Shown here: in pieces, positions 1 through 7,325 of the stretch
How positions within the stretch are numbered: position 1 is the stretch's first letter
Layout: each line of letters starts with the position of its first letter
NCBI RefSeq assembly: GCF_002803845.1
Contig: NZ_CP024985.1
Location: 4,278,001-4,342,000, forward strand
Length of the DNA: 64,000 bases
From: Streptomyces lavendulae subsp. lavendulae
GTDB taxonomy: Bacteria > Actinomycetota > Actinomycetes > Streptomycetales > Streptomycetaceae
Direction of reading: 5' to 3'
Position numbers and translations under genes: made by a program
Notes under the pieces: generated by a model
Seen by the model: the letters and a program-made list of their open reading frames with translations, nothing else
Databases searched by the model: none
Told to the model about the DNA's origin: nothing

Positions 1-1
1 C

Positions 2-280
2 GCCCGGATCTCCGCCCCGGAGCAGAACGGCGGCGCCGCGATGCTGCGCCGGCCCTTCTCCTTCCACGACGGGATCGCCGCCGACGGCACGCCCGACGCC
101 GGACTGCTCTTCATCTGCTGGCAGGCCGACCCGCTGCGCGGGTTCGTGCCGGTCCAGCGCAAGCTCGACCGCGGCGACGCACTGTCGGAGTTCATCCGGC
201 ACGAGTCGAGCGGTCTGTACGCCGTCCCGCCCGGGCCGCGCAGCGGGGAGTACGTGGGGCAGCGCCTGCTCGAAGGGTGA
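2..280 (+). CDS. DyP-type peroxidase / deferrochelatase EfeB-like, C-terminal end (partial)
   Basis: The frame is open from base 2 and ends at a TGA at 278-280, giving the last 92 residues of a protein that starts outside the window. The fragment reads like the C-terminus of the EfeB/DyP haem peroxidases: an N-G-G-A-x-M-L-R-R segment, the 'GLLFICWQADP' strand, an 'FVPVQRKL' helix region and a final 'SGLYAVPPG' loop, all typical of the last beta-sheet and helix around the haem pocket. Family members in streptomycetes are Tat-exported proteins that accompany the EfeO iron-uptake lipoprotein. The catalytic Asp and proximal His lie upstream and cannot be checked here. Family assignment is fairly firm; EfeB versus another DyP subclass is inference. 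Confidence 0.75.
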   Translation, partial: ARISAPEQNGGAAMLRRPFSFHDGIAADGTPDAGLLFICWQADPLRGFVPVQRKLDRGDALSEFIRHESSGLYAVPPGPRSGEYVGQRLLEG

Positions 281-310
281 ACAGCCCCACGGGGGCGGGT
301 GCCCCGGCAT

Positions 311-316
311 TAGGCT
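311..316 (+). promoter_or_regulatory. Putative leaderless -10 (TAGGCT) of pheA
   Basis: TAGGCT matches the TANNNT -10 pattern and ends six bases before the pheA ATG at 323, which would place transcription initiation at or next to the start codon. No Shine-Dalgarno sequence is present. There is no convincing -35. Confidence 0.5.
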
Positions 317-322
317 GATCGC

Positions 323-1258
323 ATGTCGGCCACCCGCTTCACCTATCTCGGTCCCGAGGGCACGTTCACCGAAGCCGCCCTTCGCACCCTGCCGGAAGCC
401 GCCACCCGGGAGCTCGTCCCGATGGTGTCGGTCCCGGCCGCCCTGGACGCCGTGCGCAACGGCGAGGCCGCCGCGGCGCTGGTGCCGATCGAGAACTCGG
501 TGGAGGGCGGGGTCACCGCCACCCTCGACGAGCTGGCCTCGGGCGAGCCGCTGATGATCTACCGCGAGGTGCTGCTGCCGATCGCGTTCGCGCTGCTGGT
601 GCGGCCCGGGACCAAGCTGTCGGACGTCAAGACGGTCACCGGGCACCCGGTGGCCCAGCCCCAGGTGCGCAACTGGCTGCGGACCCACCTGCCCGACGCG
701 GTCTGGGAGTCGGCGGCCTCCAACGCCGACGGTGCGCGGCTCGTCCAGGAGGGCCGCTTCGACGCCGCCTTCGCGGGCGAGTTCGCGGCCGCCACGTACG
801 GGCTGGAGGCGCTGGTCACCGAGATCCACGACGCGCAGAACGCCGAGACTCGCTTCGTGCTCGTCGGCCGGCCCGCCCGGCCCGCGGCGCCCACCGGCGC
901 CGACAAGACCTCCGTGGTCCTCTGGCTCGGCGACGACCACCCCGGTGCGCTGCTGGAGCTCCTCCAGGAGTTCGCCGTCCGCGGGGTGAACCTGATGCTG
1001 ATCCAGTCCCGGCCGACCGGGGAGGGCATCGGCAACTACTGCTTCGCGGTCGACGCCGAGGGCCACATCTCCGACCGCCGGGTCAGCGAGGCGCTGATGG
1101 GCCTCAAGCGGACCTGCCCGCAGGTGCGCTTCCTCGGCTCCTACCCGCGGGCCGGGGTCGCTCTGAGTGAGGTGCGCGCCGCGCGGCCGGGAACCTCCGA
1201 CAGCGACTTCACGGAGGCCTCCGACTGGCTGACGCGCTGCCTCGACGGCCGGGCGTAG
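323..1258 (+). CDS. pheA: Prephenate dehydratase
   Basis: 311 residues. It converts prephenate to phenylpyruvate in phenylalanine synthesis, in the cytoplasm. The N-terminus 'FTYLGPEGTFTEAAL' is the classic start of the catalytic domain, which runs to about residue 185 and includes 'PIENSVEGGV' and the T-R-F motif ('NAETRFVLVG') needed for dehydration. Residues about 195-275 form an ACT domain with 'HPGALLELL' and an 'IQSRP' version of the ESRP motif, so feedback control by phenylalanine is expected. It is a monofunctional enzyme, not fused to chorismate mutase. The start is set by a leaderless-type promoter, TAGGCT six bases upstream, with no ribosome binding site. Confidence 0.96.
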   Translation: MSATRFTYLGPEGTFTEAALRTLPEAATRELVPMVSVPAALDAVRNGEAAAALVPIENSVEGGVTATLDELASGEPLMIYREVLLPIAFALLVRPGTKLSDVKTVTGHPVAQPQVRNWLRTHLPDAVWESAASNADGARLVQEGRFDAAFAGEFAAATYGLEALVTEIHDAQNAETRFVLVGRPARPAAPTGADKTSVVLWLGDDHPGALLELLQEFAVRGVNLMLIQSRPTGEGIGNYCFAVDAEGHISDRRVSEALMGLKRTCPQVRFLGSYPRAGVALSEVRAARPGTSDSDFTEASDWLTRCLDGRA

Positions 1259-1281
1259 GTCCTCGTCCACTGTCCACAGAG

Positions 1282-1290
1282 TTATCCACA
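1282..1290 (+). promoter_or_regulatory. Perfect DnaA box TTATCCACA
   Basis: Exact match to the canonical DnaA box, four bases after an imperfect box at 1270-1278. It lies in the pheA-serS gap. Confidence 0.75.
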
Positions 1291-1540
1291 GGCCGAGATG
1301 GGGACCTGGGGACAAGTCGACAGAGCGGCACGACAAGGTCGACAAATCGTCCGGGTGACCCAGGTTTCGCGCTGGGGAGCGGTAGGTGAACGGCGTCACC
1401 CACGTATCACCGATCAACTCTTTGGGGCGAGTCATTCCCACCCGAATGAGTGTGTGAGGGCGGTTTGAACCCTGATCGGCCCCGACCGCTCACCGATCCC
1501 TATTGATCTCATTCCGTGTCCACAGAACCAGCGCACAGCC

Positions 1541-1579
1541 TGTGGATAAGACGGCCCTGTGGGGAATTCCTGTGGACAA
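1541..1579 (-). promoter_or_regulatory. Pair of perfect DnaA boxes (reverse orientation)
   Basis: TGTGGATAA at 1541-1549 and TGTGGACAA at 1571-1579 are reverse complements of TTATCCACA and TTGTCCACA, the latter being the form preferred in Streptomyces origins. An imperfect copy (TGTGGGGAA) lies between them at 1558-1566. The starts of the two perfect boxes are 30 bp apart, close to three helical turns, which would put them on one face of the DNA. Confidence 0.75.
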
Positions 1580-1773
1580 GGAAGCCCCTGCGCGGCTGCT
1601 CAGGCCCTGGCGGACCCCCGTCGTTGTGCCCCTTTTCGGGGAATGGGGCCGGTTTTATCGACCGGCCCGCGGGGGCCGGATCCGGCCGCGGGGCAAGAGT
1701 TTTGCATTCGTACCAATTGGGACATAGCGACACGCAGCGTGATATCGATGTGATCCCGGGAACCCCAGCCCGG

Positions 1774-1779
1774 TAGCCT
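1774..1779 (+). promoter_or_regulatory. Putative leaderless -10 (TAGCCT) of serS
   Basis: TAGCCT ends six bases before the GTG start of serS. A weak -35 candidate GTGATC (1750-1755) lies 18 bases upstream. The GGAGG at 1780-1784 is too close to the start codon to be a normal ribosome binding site if the transcript is leaderless. Confidence 0.5.
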
Positions 1780-1785
1780 GGAGGG

Positions 1786-3063
1786 GTGATTGACCTTCGG
1801 CTGCTCCGTGAAGACCCTGACCGTGTCCGCGCCTCGCAGCGCGCCCGTGGAGAGGACGTCGGCCTCGTCGACGCACTCCTCTCCGCCGATGAGCGCCGCA
1901 GGTCCTCCGGCATGCGCTTCGACGAGCTGCGCAACGAGCAGAAGTCCCTCGGCAAGCTCATCCCCAAGGCCTCTCCGGAGGAGCGGGCCGAGCTGCTGAC
2001 CAAGGCCGAGCAGCTCAAGCAGGACGTCAGGGCCGCCGAGTCCGAGCAGAACGAGGCCGACGAGGCTGCCAAGAAGCTCCTGCTCCAGCTCGGCAACATC
2101 GTCCACGGCGACGTCCCGGTCGGCGGCGAGGAGGACTTCACCGTCCTGGAGACGCACGGCACGATCCGCGACTTCGCCGCCGAGGGCTTCGAGGCCAAGG
2201 ACCACCTGGAGCTCGGCGAGTCCCTGGGCGCCATCGACGTCGAGCGCGGCGCCAAGGTGTCGGGCTCGCGCTTCTACTACCTCACCGGTGTCGGCGCCCT
2301 GCTGGAGCTGGCCCTGGTCAACGCCGCGATCGCGCAGGCCACCGAGGCCGGCTTCATCCCGATGCTCACCCCCGCGCTGGTCCGCCCGCGCGCCATGGAG
2401 GGCACCGGCTTCCTCGGCCAGGCCGCGGAGAACGTCTACCACCTGGAGAAGGACGACTACTACCTGGTCGGCACCTCCGAGGTCCCGCTCGCGGCGTACC
2501 ACATGGACGAGATCATCGACGCCGACAAGCTGCCCCTGCGGTACGCCGGCTTCTCGCCGTGCTTCCGCCGCGAGGCCGGTACCTACGGCAAGGACACCCG
2601 CGGCATCTTCCGCGTCCACCAGTTCGACAAGGTCGAGATGTTCTCGTACGTCGCGCCGGAGGATGCCGAGGCCGAGCACAAGCGCCTCCTCGACTGGGAG
2701 AAGCAGTGGCTGACCAGCCTGGAACTGCCGTTCCAGGTGATCGACGTCGCCACCGGCGACCTGGGCGCCTCCGCCTCCCGCAAGTTCGACTGCGAGGCCT
2801 GGATCCCGACCCAGGGCAAGTACCGCGAGCTGACCTCCGCCTCGAACTGTGACGGCTTCCAGGCCCGCCGCCTGTCGATCCGCTACCGCGAGGGCAAGAA
2901 GACCGCGCCCCTGTCCACGCTGAACGGCACCCTGTGCGCCGTCCCGCGCACCATCGTCGCCATCCTGGAGAACCACCAGCAGGCCGACGGCTCGGTGCGG
3001 GTTCCCCCGGTGCTCCGTCCGTACCTGGGCGGCCGTGAGGTGCTGGAGCCGATCGCCAAGTGA
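1786..3063 (+). CDS. serS: Seryl-tRNA synthetase
   Basis: 425 residues, normal length for a bacterial class II seryl-tRNA synthetase, which charges tRNA-Ser (and tRNA-Sec where present) in the cytoplasm. The GTG start gives 'IDLRLLREDPDRV', the standard N-terminus. Residues about 30-100 form the charged, coiled-coil tRNA-binding arm. The catalytic core shows class II motif 2 ('FSPCFRREAGTYGKDTRGIFRVHQFDKVE') split here only for description, and motif 3 near the C-terminus ('LNGTLCAVPRTIVAILEN' region). The gene overlaps the downstream HAD gene by four bases, so the two are translationally coupled. A TAGCCT box six bases before the GTG suggests a leaderless transcript. Confidence 0.97.
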   Translation: MIDLRLLREDPDRVRASQRARGEDVGLVDALLSADERRRSSGMRFDELRNEQKSLGKLIPKASPEERAELLTKAEQLKQDVRAAESEQNEADEAAKKLLLQLGNIVHGDVPVGGEEDFTVLETHGTIRDFAAEGFEAKDHLELGESLGAIDVERGAKVSGSRFYYLTGVGALLELALVNAAIAQATEAGFIPMLTPALVRPRAMEGTGFLGQAAENVYHLEKDDYYLVGTSEVPLAAYHMDEIIDADKLPLRYAGFSPCFRREAGTYGKDTRGIFRVHQFDKVEMFSYVAPEDAEAEHKRLLDWEKQWLTSLELPFQVIDVATGDLGASASRKFDCEAWIPTQGKYRELTSASNCDGFQARRLSIRYREGKKTAPLSTLNGTLCAVPRTIVAILENHQQADGSVRVPPVLRPYLGGREVLEPIAK

Positions 3064-3872
3064 GCCCGGCCCCGTTCCCCTACAAGCTCGTCGCGACGGA
3101 CCTCGACGGCACGTTGCTGCGTGACGACGACACCGTCTCGGAGCGCACGCGTGAAGCGCTCGCCGCGGCCACCGCGGCGGGCGCGGCGCACATCGTCGTC
3201 ACCGGCCGGGCCGTGCCCTGGACCCGTCATGTGCTGGACGACCTCGGCTACAAGGGGATCGCCGTCTGCGGGCAGGGCGCCCAGGTCTACGACGCGGGGG
3301 CGCACCGTCTGCTGACCTCGGTGACGCTGGACCGGCAGCTGGCCGGGCTGGCGCTGTCGAAGATCGAGGCCGAGGTGGGTCCGCTGGCCCTGGCCGCCAG
3401 CCGGGACGGGGTGGACGGCGAGGTGCTGTTCGGCCCCGGCTACCAGGTGCAGGAGGGCCTCCCCGCGCAGTACCTGGAGGACACCGCGGCCGTCTGGACG
3501 GCGCCGCTGAACAAGCTGTACATCCAGCACCCGGGCATGGGCGAGGACGCACTCGTCAAGGTGGCGCGGGCGACCGTGGGCAACCTGGTCGACATCGTGA
3601 TGGCCGGTCCGGGGATAGTGGAGATCCTGCCGCTGGGGCTGAGCAAGGCCACCGGCCTCTCGCTCGCCGCCCGCCGGCTGGGCGTGAAGGCGGCCGAGAC
3701 GATCGCCTTCGGCGACATGCCCAACGACATCCCGATGTTCGGCTGGGCCGCGCACGGCGTCGCGATGGCCAACGCCCACGCGGAGCTCAAGGCCGTGGCC
3801 GACGAGGTCACCACCTCCAACCAGGAGGACGGCATCGCCGTGGTGCTGGAGCGCCTGCTGGGCGCCGCGTAG
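3060..3872 (+). CDS. HAD-superfamily hydrolase, Cof type
   Basis: 270 residues. The GTG start lies inside the serS stop (GTGA overlap). The sequence has the HAD motif I 'ATDLDGTLL' (nucleophile D14, acid D16), motif II around 'HIVVTGRA', and motif III/IV 'FGDMPNDIPMFGWA', with the large C2B cap typical of Cof-type phosphatases acting on sugar phosphates or nucleotides such as FMN. The substrate cannot be read from sequence. Coupling to serS suggests housekeeping expression. A paralogue with the same architecture lies at 20263-21123. The operon ends at the strong hairpin at 3898-3955. Confidence 0.85.
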   Translation: MSPAPFPYKLVATDLDGTLLRDDDTVSERTREALAAATAAGAAHIVVTGRAVPWTRHVLDDLGYKGIAVCGQGAQVYDAGAHRLLTSVTLDRQLAGLALSKIEAEVGPLALAASRDGVDGEVLFGPGYQVQEGLPAQYLEDTAAVWTAPLNKLYIQHPGMGEDALVKVARATVGNLVDIVMAGPGIVEILPLGLSKATGLSLAARRLGVKAAETIAFGDMPNDIPMFGWAAHGVAMANAHAELKAVADEVTTSNQEDGIAVVLERLLGAA

Positions 3873-3897
3873 CGCGACGGCCGCAAGGACGTACGAG

Positions 3898-3955
3898 AGG
3901 TCCGGGACAGCCCGCGCCGCGAGGCGCGCTCGAAGTGGCTGCCCCGGACCTTTTG
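3898..3955 (+). terminator. Intrinsic terminator of serS-HAD operon
   Basis: A 15-bp stem with one A-C mismatch pairs 3898-3912 (AGGTCCGGG then CAGCC) with 3937-3951. An inner stem, CGCGCC/GGCGCG, sits at 3913-3928. The outer arm runs directly into TTTT(G)TT, a real U-tract, which is uncommon for streptomycete terminators. Confidence 0.8.
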
Positions 3956-4037
3956 TTGCTCCCCGCGCCCCTCACTCTGCCGGGGGCGCAGGACCCGTAC
4001 CAGCGAATTTCCCGGCGGGGCCGAGGGCCGAGGCGAT

Positions 4038-4051
4038 GTTTCACGTGAAAC
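4038..4051. promoter_or_regulatory. parS site (ParB-binding palindrome)
   Basis: Exact GTTTCACGTGAAAC, the 14-bp streptomycete parS. It lies between convergent genes, 12 bp beyond the stop of the rhomboid-like gene. Confidence 0.93.
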
Positions 4052-4063
4052 ACCGGCCGGGCG

Positions 4064-4711
4064 TCAGGGGGCGGCGGCTGCCGGGTGGGGGTCCGGATGC
4101 AGGGTCAGCGGCCAGGCGAGCAGCCCGACGGCGAGCGAGATGGCGTGGCCGAGGTCGGTGAAGGTGCCGCCGGTGAGCAGCGGGAGGCCGAAGAAGGCCA
4201 CGGCTCCGGCGAGGTACAGCCATCTCCAGGGGCCCGGGAGCCGGTAGGTCAGCACGCCGACGGAGGCCGCGAGGCCGTAGCTGACGCCGATGTCCACGAC
4301 GTGGGTCATGCTGTGCGGCGCGCGGTTGTCCTGGATGGCCATCAGGAGGAACTTCTGGCTGGCGAGGGTGGCGACGACGTGGGCGGTCGCGACGATCACG
4401 AGCCAGCGCAGGGTGCCGAGCCAGCGCTCGACGGTGGCGTGGAAGAGCTCGAAGAGCACGGCGTACAGGGCGAGGGAGGCCGGGTCCTCGATCCAGAAGG
4501 CACTGCTGATCAGGGCCCGTATCGGGTGTTTGACCAGTTCGTGGATGTTGCTGCTGTTGCGGTGGAGCAGGACGTGCTCGACCCGGTCGGGCGCGATCAC
4601 GACGACGACACTGGTGACGGCGATGATGAGCAGCCAGATGTGGGTTCCGGGCGAGGCACGTATCCAGGACCGCAAGGGCCTGGACGGCTCGGGCTCGGTG
4701 TGCTCGATCAT
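4064..4711 (-). CDS. Rhomboid-like integral membrane protein
   Basis: 215 residues with about six hydrophobic segments. The first follows a polar N-terminus ('WLLIIAVTSVVVVIAP'). The order of features is rhomboid-like: a long first loop, a glycine-rich segment 'DIGVSYGLAASVGVL' where a rhomboid has its G-x-S-G nucleophile motif, and a last helix 'DLGHAISLAVG' with the H-x-x-x-x-x-x-G spacing of the catalytic-His helix. The serine motif is not the usual GASG, so protease activity is doubtful and it may belong to the actinobacterial rhomboid-like family. CATCAT six bases before the ATG could be a leaderless -10. It lies upstream of, and on the same strand as, nothing else; the ABC operon ends just before its promoter. 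Confidence 0.65.
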   Translation of the reverse strand: MIEHTEPEPSRPLRSWIRASPGTHIWLLIIAVTSVVVVIAPDRVEHVLLHRNSSNIHELVKHPIRALISSAFWIEDPASLALYAVLFELFHATVERWLGTLRWLVIVATAHVVATLASQKFLLMAIQDNRAPHSMTHVVDIGVSYGLAASVGVLTYRLPGPWRWLYLAGAVAFFGLPLLTGGTFTDLGHAISLAVGLLAWPLTLHPDPHPAAAAP

Positions 4712-4735
4712 GCACCGATGATGCCGTGTACGACG

Positions 4736-4769
4736 GTGCCCCGCCTGGCCGGTGGGCCGGGCGGGGCAC
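4736..4769 (-). terminator. Terminator hairpin downstream of ABC operon
   Basis: The outer 10-bp stem GTGCCCCGCC / GGCGGGGCAC continues into an inner GGCC/GGCC stem with a GGTG loop. It lies after the stop of the permease gene at 4796 and before the rhomboid-like gene start at 4711. No U-tract. Confidence 0.65.
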
Positions 4770-4795
4770 GGGTCGTGCGGTGGTGCGGGGGGGGC

Positions 4796-5515
4796 CTACT
4801 CCTCGCCGGCGAGGGTCAGACGGCGCAGCTTCTGGCCCGCGTACGCGGTGGCGCCGACGGTGACCACGATCAGCAGGACCACGGCGGTGGGCAGGCCGAC
4901 GCTCGCGTCCACGTACCCCTGTCCGGCCACCTTCTCGGCCAGGGCCAGGGCCCACTGCTGGACGCTGAGGGTCTTGGCGCCGGAGACCAGGCTGCCGAAG
5001 AGGGACTCCCAGATCAGGGCGTAGACCAGGCCGAAGACGACCGCGTGCCGGCTGACGGTGCCCAGCAGCAGGAACAGGGCGCTGTAGGCGATCGAGGCGA
5101 CGAGCGCGGCGACCGTGTAGGCCACGGCGATCTGCTGGCCGTTGCCGTTGAGGATGAAGCCCGCGATCAGGGTCGGGATGGCGGAGAAGGCCATCGTGAC
5201 GGCGATCGCGACGATCAGCTTGGTCAGGATGATCGTCGGGCGCTTCACCGGCTTGGAGAGCAGGTAGACGATCGATCCGTCGTCGATCTCGGGGCCGATG
5301 GCTCCGGTGCCGGCGATGACGCCGATCAGCGGGACCATCGTGGCGAGGGCGAAGCCGCCGAGCAGGTCGGCCGCCACCTTGTCGTCCACGCCGGTGAAAC
5401 CGCGGACCGCGGCGGAGATGACGATCAGCAGGGCGGGCAGCGCGAAGAGGATCAGTGCGCGGCGGCGGCCGAGCAGGGCCCGGTAGGTGAGCCGGGCGAC
5501 GGTGGGGTTGTACAT
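4796..5515 (-). CDS. ABC-2 type transporter permease
   Basis: 239 residues with six predicted hydrophobic spans, starting with 'LILFALPALLIVISAAV' and ending with 'VVLLIVVTVGATAYAG'. The central segment 'LIGVIAGTGAIGPEIDDGSIVYLLSKPVKRP' region, between the second and third spans, is characteristic of ABC-2/NosY-like permeases. It is the last gene of a four-gene minus-strand operon and starts 14 bp after the stop of its ATPase partner at 5530. The substrate is unknown; membrane proteins of this class export lipids, drugs or peptides or act in copper/nitrous-oxide-type maturation. Confidence 0.85.
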   Translation of the reverse strand: MYNPTVARLTYRALLGRRRALILFALPALLIVISAAVRGFTGVDDKVAADLLGGFALATMVPLIGVIAGTGAIGPEIDDGSIVYLLSKPVKRPTIILTKLIVAIAVTMAFSAIPTLIAGFILNGNGQQIAVAYTVAALVASIAYSALFLLLGTVSRHAVVFGLVYALIWESLFGSLVSGAKTLSVQQWALALAEKVAGQGYVDASVGLPTAVVLLIVVTVGATAYAGQKLRRLTLAGEE

Positions 5516-5529
5516 GGGTGCCAGCTCCT

Positions 5530-6441
5530 TCAGGCCGCGACGAGGTAGGAGAAGACCGACTCTAGGGACTCGTCGGAAGGCGAGACCGTCAGCAGCCGGA
5601 TGCCGTGCGCGCGGGCGACCTGCGGCAGCAGCTCGGTGAAGCGCCCGAAGTCGACGGCCTGGATGCGCAGGGCGCCTTCCTTCAGGTCGACCTCGATGCC
5701 GGCCGTGGACGGGTCGGCGATCAGGGCCGCGGCGAGGGCCCGGTCGTCGGAGGAGCGGATGAGGTAGCGGTGGGGGCGGTCCGTCATCAGGCGACGGATC
5801 TTGCGGAAGTCGCCGGAGGCCGCGTGCCGGCCGGCGACCACCACCTCGATGTGGGAGGCGAGCTGCTCGACCTCCTCCAGGATGTGGGAGGAGAACAGTA
5901 CGGTGCGGCCCTCGTCGCCCATGCGCCGCAGCAGGTCCATGAGCTGCATGCGCTGGCGCGGGTCCATACCGTTGAAGGGCTCGTCGAGGAGCAGGACGGA
6001 GGGGTCGTGGACGAGCGCGGAGGCCATCTTCACGCGCTGGCGCATGCCCTTGGAGTACGTGGAGATCTTGCGGTCCTGCGCGTACTCCATCTCGACGGTG
6101 GCGAGCGCCCGCTGGGCGTCCGCGGCGTCGAGCCCGTGGAGCTCGGCGTTGGCGACGACGAACTCCCGGCCGGTGAGGAAGTCGTACATCGCCTCGCGCT
6201 CGGGGACGACGCCGATCTGCTTGTAGACCTGCTCGTTGCGCCAGATGGGCGCTCCGTCGAGGGTCACGGTGCCCGTGGAGGGGGCGAGGAAGCCGCCCAT
6301 CATGTTGATGAGGGTGGACTTCCCGGCGCCGTTGGGGCCCAGCAGGCCGGTGACGCCGGGACCAATGCGCATGGTCACGTCGTTGACGGCGACGACGTTC
6401 CCGAACCAGCGGGAGGTGTGGTCGATGTCGATGATGGTCAC
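5530..6441 (-). CDS. ABC transporter ATP-binding protein
   Basis: 303 residues from a GTG whose last bases overlap the stop of the upstream permease gene (GTGA). The frame stays open far upstream but that part reads as arginine-rich shadow. Walker A is 'GPNGAGKST', the signature is 'YSKGMRQR' (a degenerate LSGGQ usual in CcmA/NatA-like ATPases), Walker B is 'VLLLDEPFNGMDP', followed by the switch His in 'FSSHILEEVEQL'. The C-terminal 80 residues are a regulatory extension typical of the DrrA/NatA class. It should pair with the permease at 4796. Confidence 0.9.
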   Translation of the reverse strand: MTIIDIDHTSRWFGNVVAVNDVTMRIGPGVTGLLGPNGAGKSTLINMMGGFLAPSTGTVTLDGAPIWRNEQVYKQIGVVPEREAMYDFLTGREFVVANAELHGLDAADAQRALATVEMEYAQDRKISTYSKGMRQRVKMASALVHDPSVLLLDEPFNGMDPRQRMQLMDLLRRMGDEGRTVLFSSHILEEVEQLASHIEVVVAGRHAASGDFRKIRRLMTDRPHRYLIRSSDDRALAAALIADPSTAGIEVDLKEGALRIQAVDFGRFTELLPQVARAHGIRLLTVSPSDESLESVFSYLVAA

Positions 6442-7325
6442 AGCCCGGCCTTCCGGTAACGGGCCATCAGGGCGGCGTAGGAGCCGACGATGAGGCCGAG
6501 GACGACGAGCAGGTAGACGAAGCCGAACCCGGCGGAGGGGCCCTCGCCACCGGGGAAGGCGGAGGTCGCGCCGAGGAAGGCGGTCTGCACGCCGTCGATC
6601 AGGGTGATGGGGGAGAACAGGCCCATCAGGTCGATGGCCCCGGTGTGGCCGGTGTTGTAGGCCACGCCCTGCACCGCCGTGACGGCGCCGTAGGGGATCA
6701 GGAGCAGGCCGATGACGGCGGCGACGCCGAACCCGCGGCGCGGGGTGAGCGCGGCCATGACCAGGCCGAGTCCCGCGAAGAGCAGTGACAGCAGCAGTAC
6801 GGACACCAGTCCCTGCCCGAATCCCTTGGTCTGGTCGCCGAAGTCGAACTTCGCCAGCAGCGAGCCGATCCACATGATCAGCAGCGGGGTGGCGGTGAGG
6901 ATGAAGAGGGCCGAGGCCATGGCCGCGTACTTGGCCACGACGTAGTCGACCCGCTCGATGGGCCGCGAGAAGTACAGCGGCACGGTCTTGAAGCGCAGGT
7001 CCCGGGAGACCGACTGGGGTGCCTGGGAGGCGAGGTAGAGGCCGATGATCACCTGCGTGGTCAGGGCGTACGTCGTGTACTTGATCGGCAGGTCGGTGGA
7101 GCCGGGGACGGCGATCGCCACCGCGACGATGATCAGCGCGGGGACGCACATCACCGCGAAGAGGATCATCGGCAGCACCTTGGACTTGGCGGAACGGCCG
7201 AGTCCGTACGCGCCCCGGAGGGACTGCGAGAAGAGGGAGGTGCGGGCGTAGGAGCGCCCGAGGCGGGGGCCGTCGTAGGACCGGTAGCCGATGTTGTGGA
7301 TCTGGGTCGAGGTGTCAGGCGCCAT
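6438..7325 (-). CDS. ABC-2 type transporter permease
   Basis: 295 residues from the ATG at 7325, which lies 11 bp inside the upstream ATPase gene. The preceding open frame is shadow sequence. The protein begins with a soluble stretch carrying 'NIGYRSYDGPRLGR', seen in permeases next to NatA-like ATPases, then about six membrane spans, the last being 'FVYLLVVLGLIVGSYAAL'. An extracytoplasmic loop contains 'GEGPSAG'. Overlaps on both sides tie it into one transcript with both ATPases. Substrate not inferable. Confidence 0.87.
   Translation of the reverse strand: MAPDTSTQIHNIGYRSYDGPRLGRSYARTSLFSQSLRGAYGLGRSAKSKVLPMILFAVMCVPALIIVAVAIAVPGSTDLPIKYTTYALTTQVIIGLYLASQAPQSVSRDLRFKTVPLYFSRPIERVDYVVAKYAAMASALFILTATPLLIMWIGSLLAKFDFGDQTKGFGQGLVSVLLLSLLFAGLGLVMAALTPRRGFGVAAVIGLLLIPYGAVTAVQGVAYNTGHTGAIDLMGLFSPITLIDGVQTAFLGATSAFPGGEGPSAGFGFVYLLVVLGLIVGSYAALMARYRKAGL

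Larger units (their letters stand above)
1259..1785. other. 527-bp pheA-serS intergenic region with DnaA boxes
   Basis: There is no convincing gene here. It holds three perfect DnaA boxes: TTATCCACA at 1282-1290, and in reverse orientation TGTGGATAA at 1541-1549 and TGTGGACAA at 1571-1579. One-mismatch boxes are at 1270-1278 (CTGTCCACA), 1307-1315 (TGGGGACAA) and 1516-1524 (GTGTCCACA). The stretch around 1380-1520 is noticeably more A+T-rich than its flanks. The serS promoter lies at the right end. I saw no T-box or other recognisable riboswitch in the serS leader. Confidence 0.75.

Noticed and set aside
3808..4053. Small minus-strand frame beginning M-F-H-V-K at the 4038 parS
   Set aside because: The start comes from the parS palindrome itself; the rest is arginine-rich shadow of the HAD gene and its terminator.
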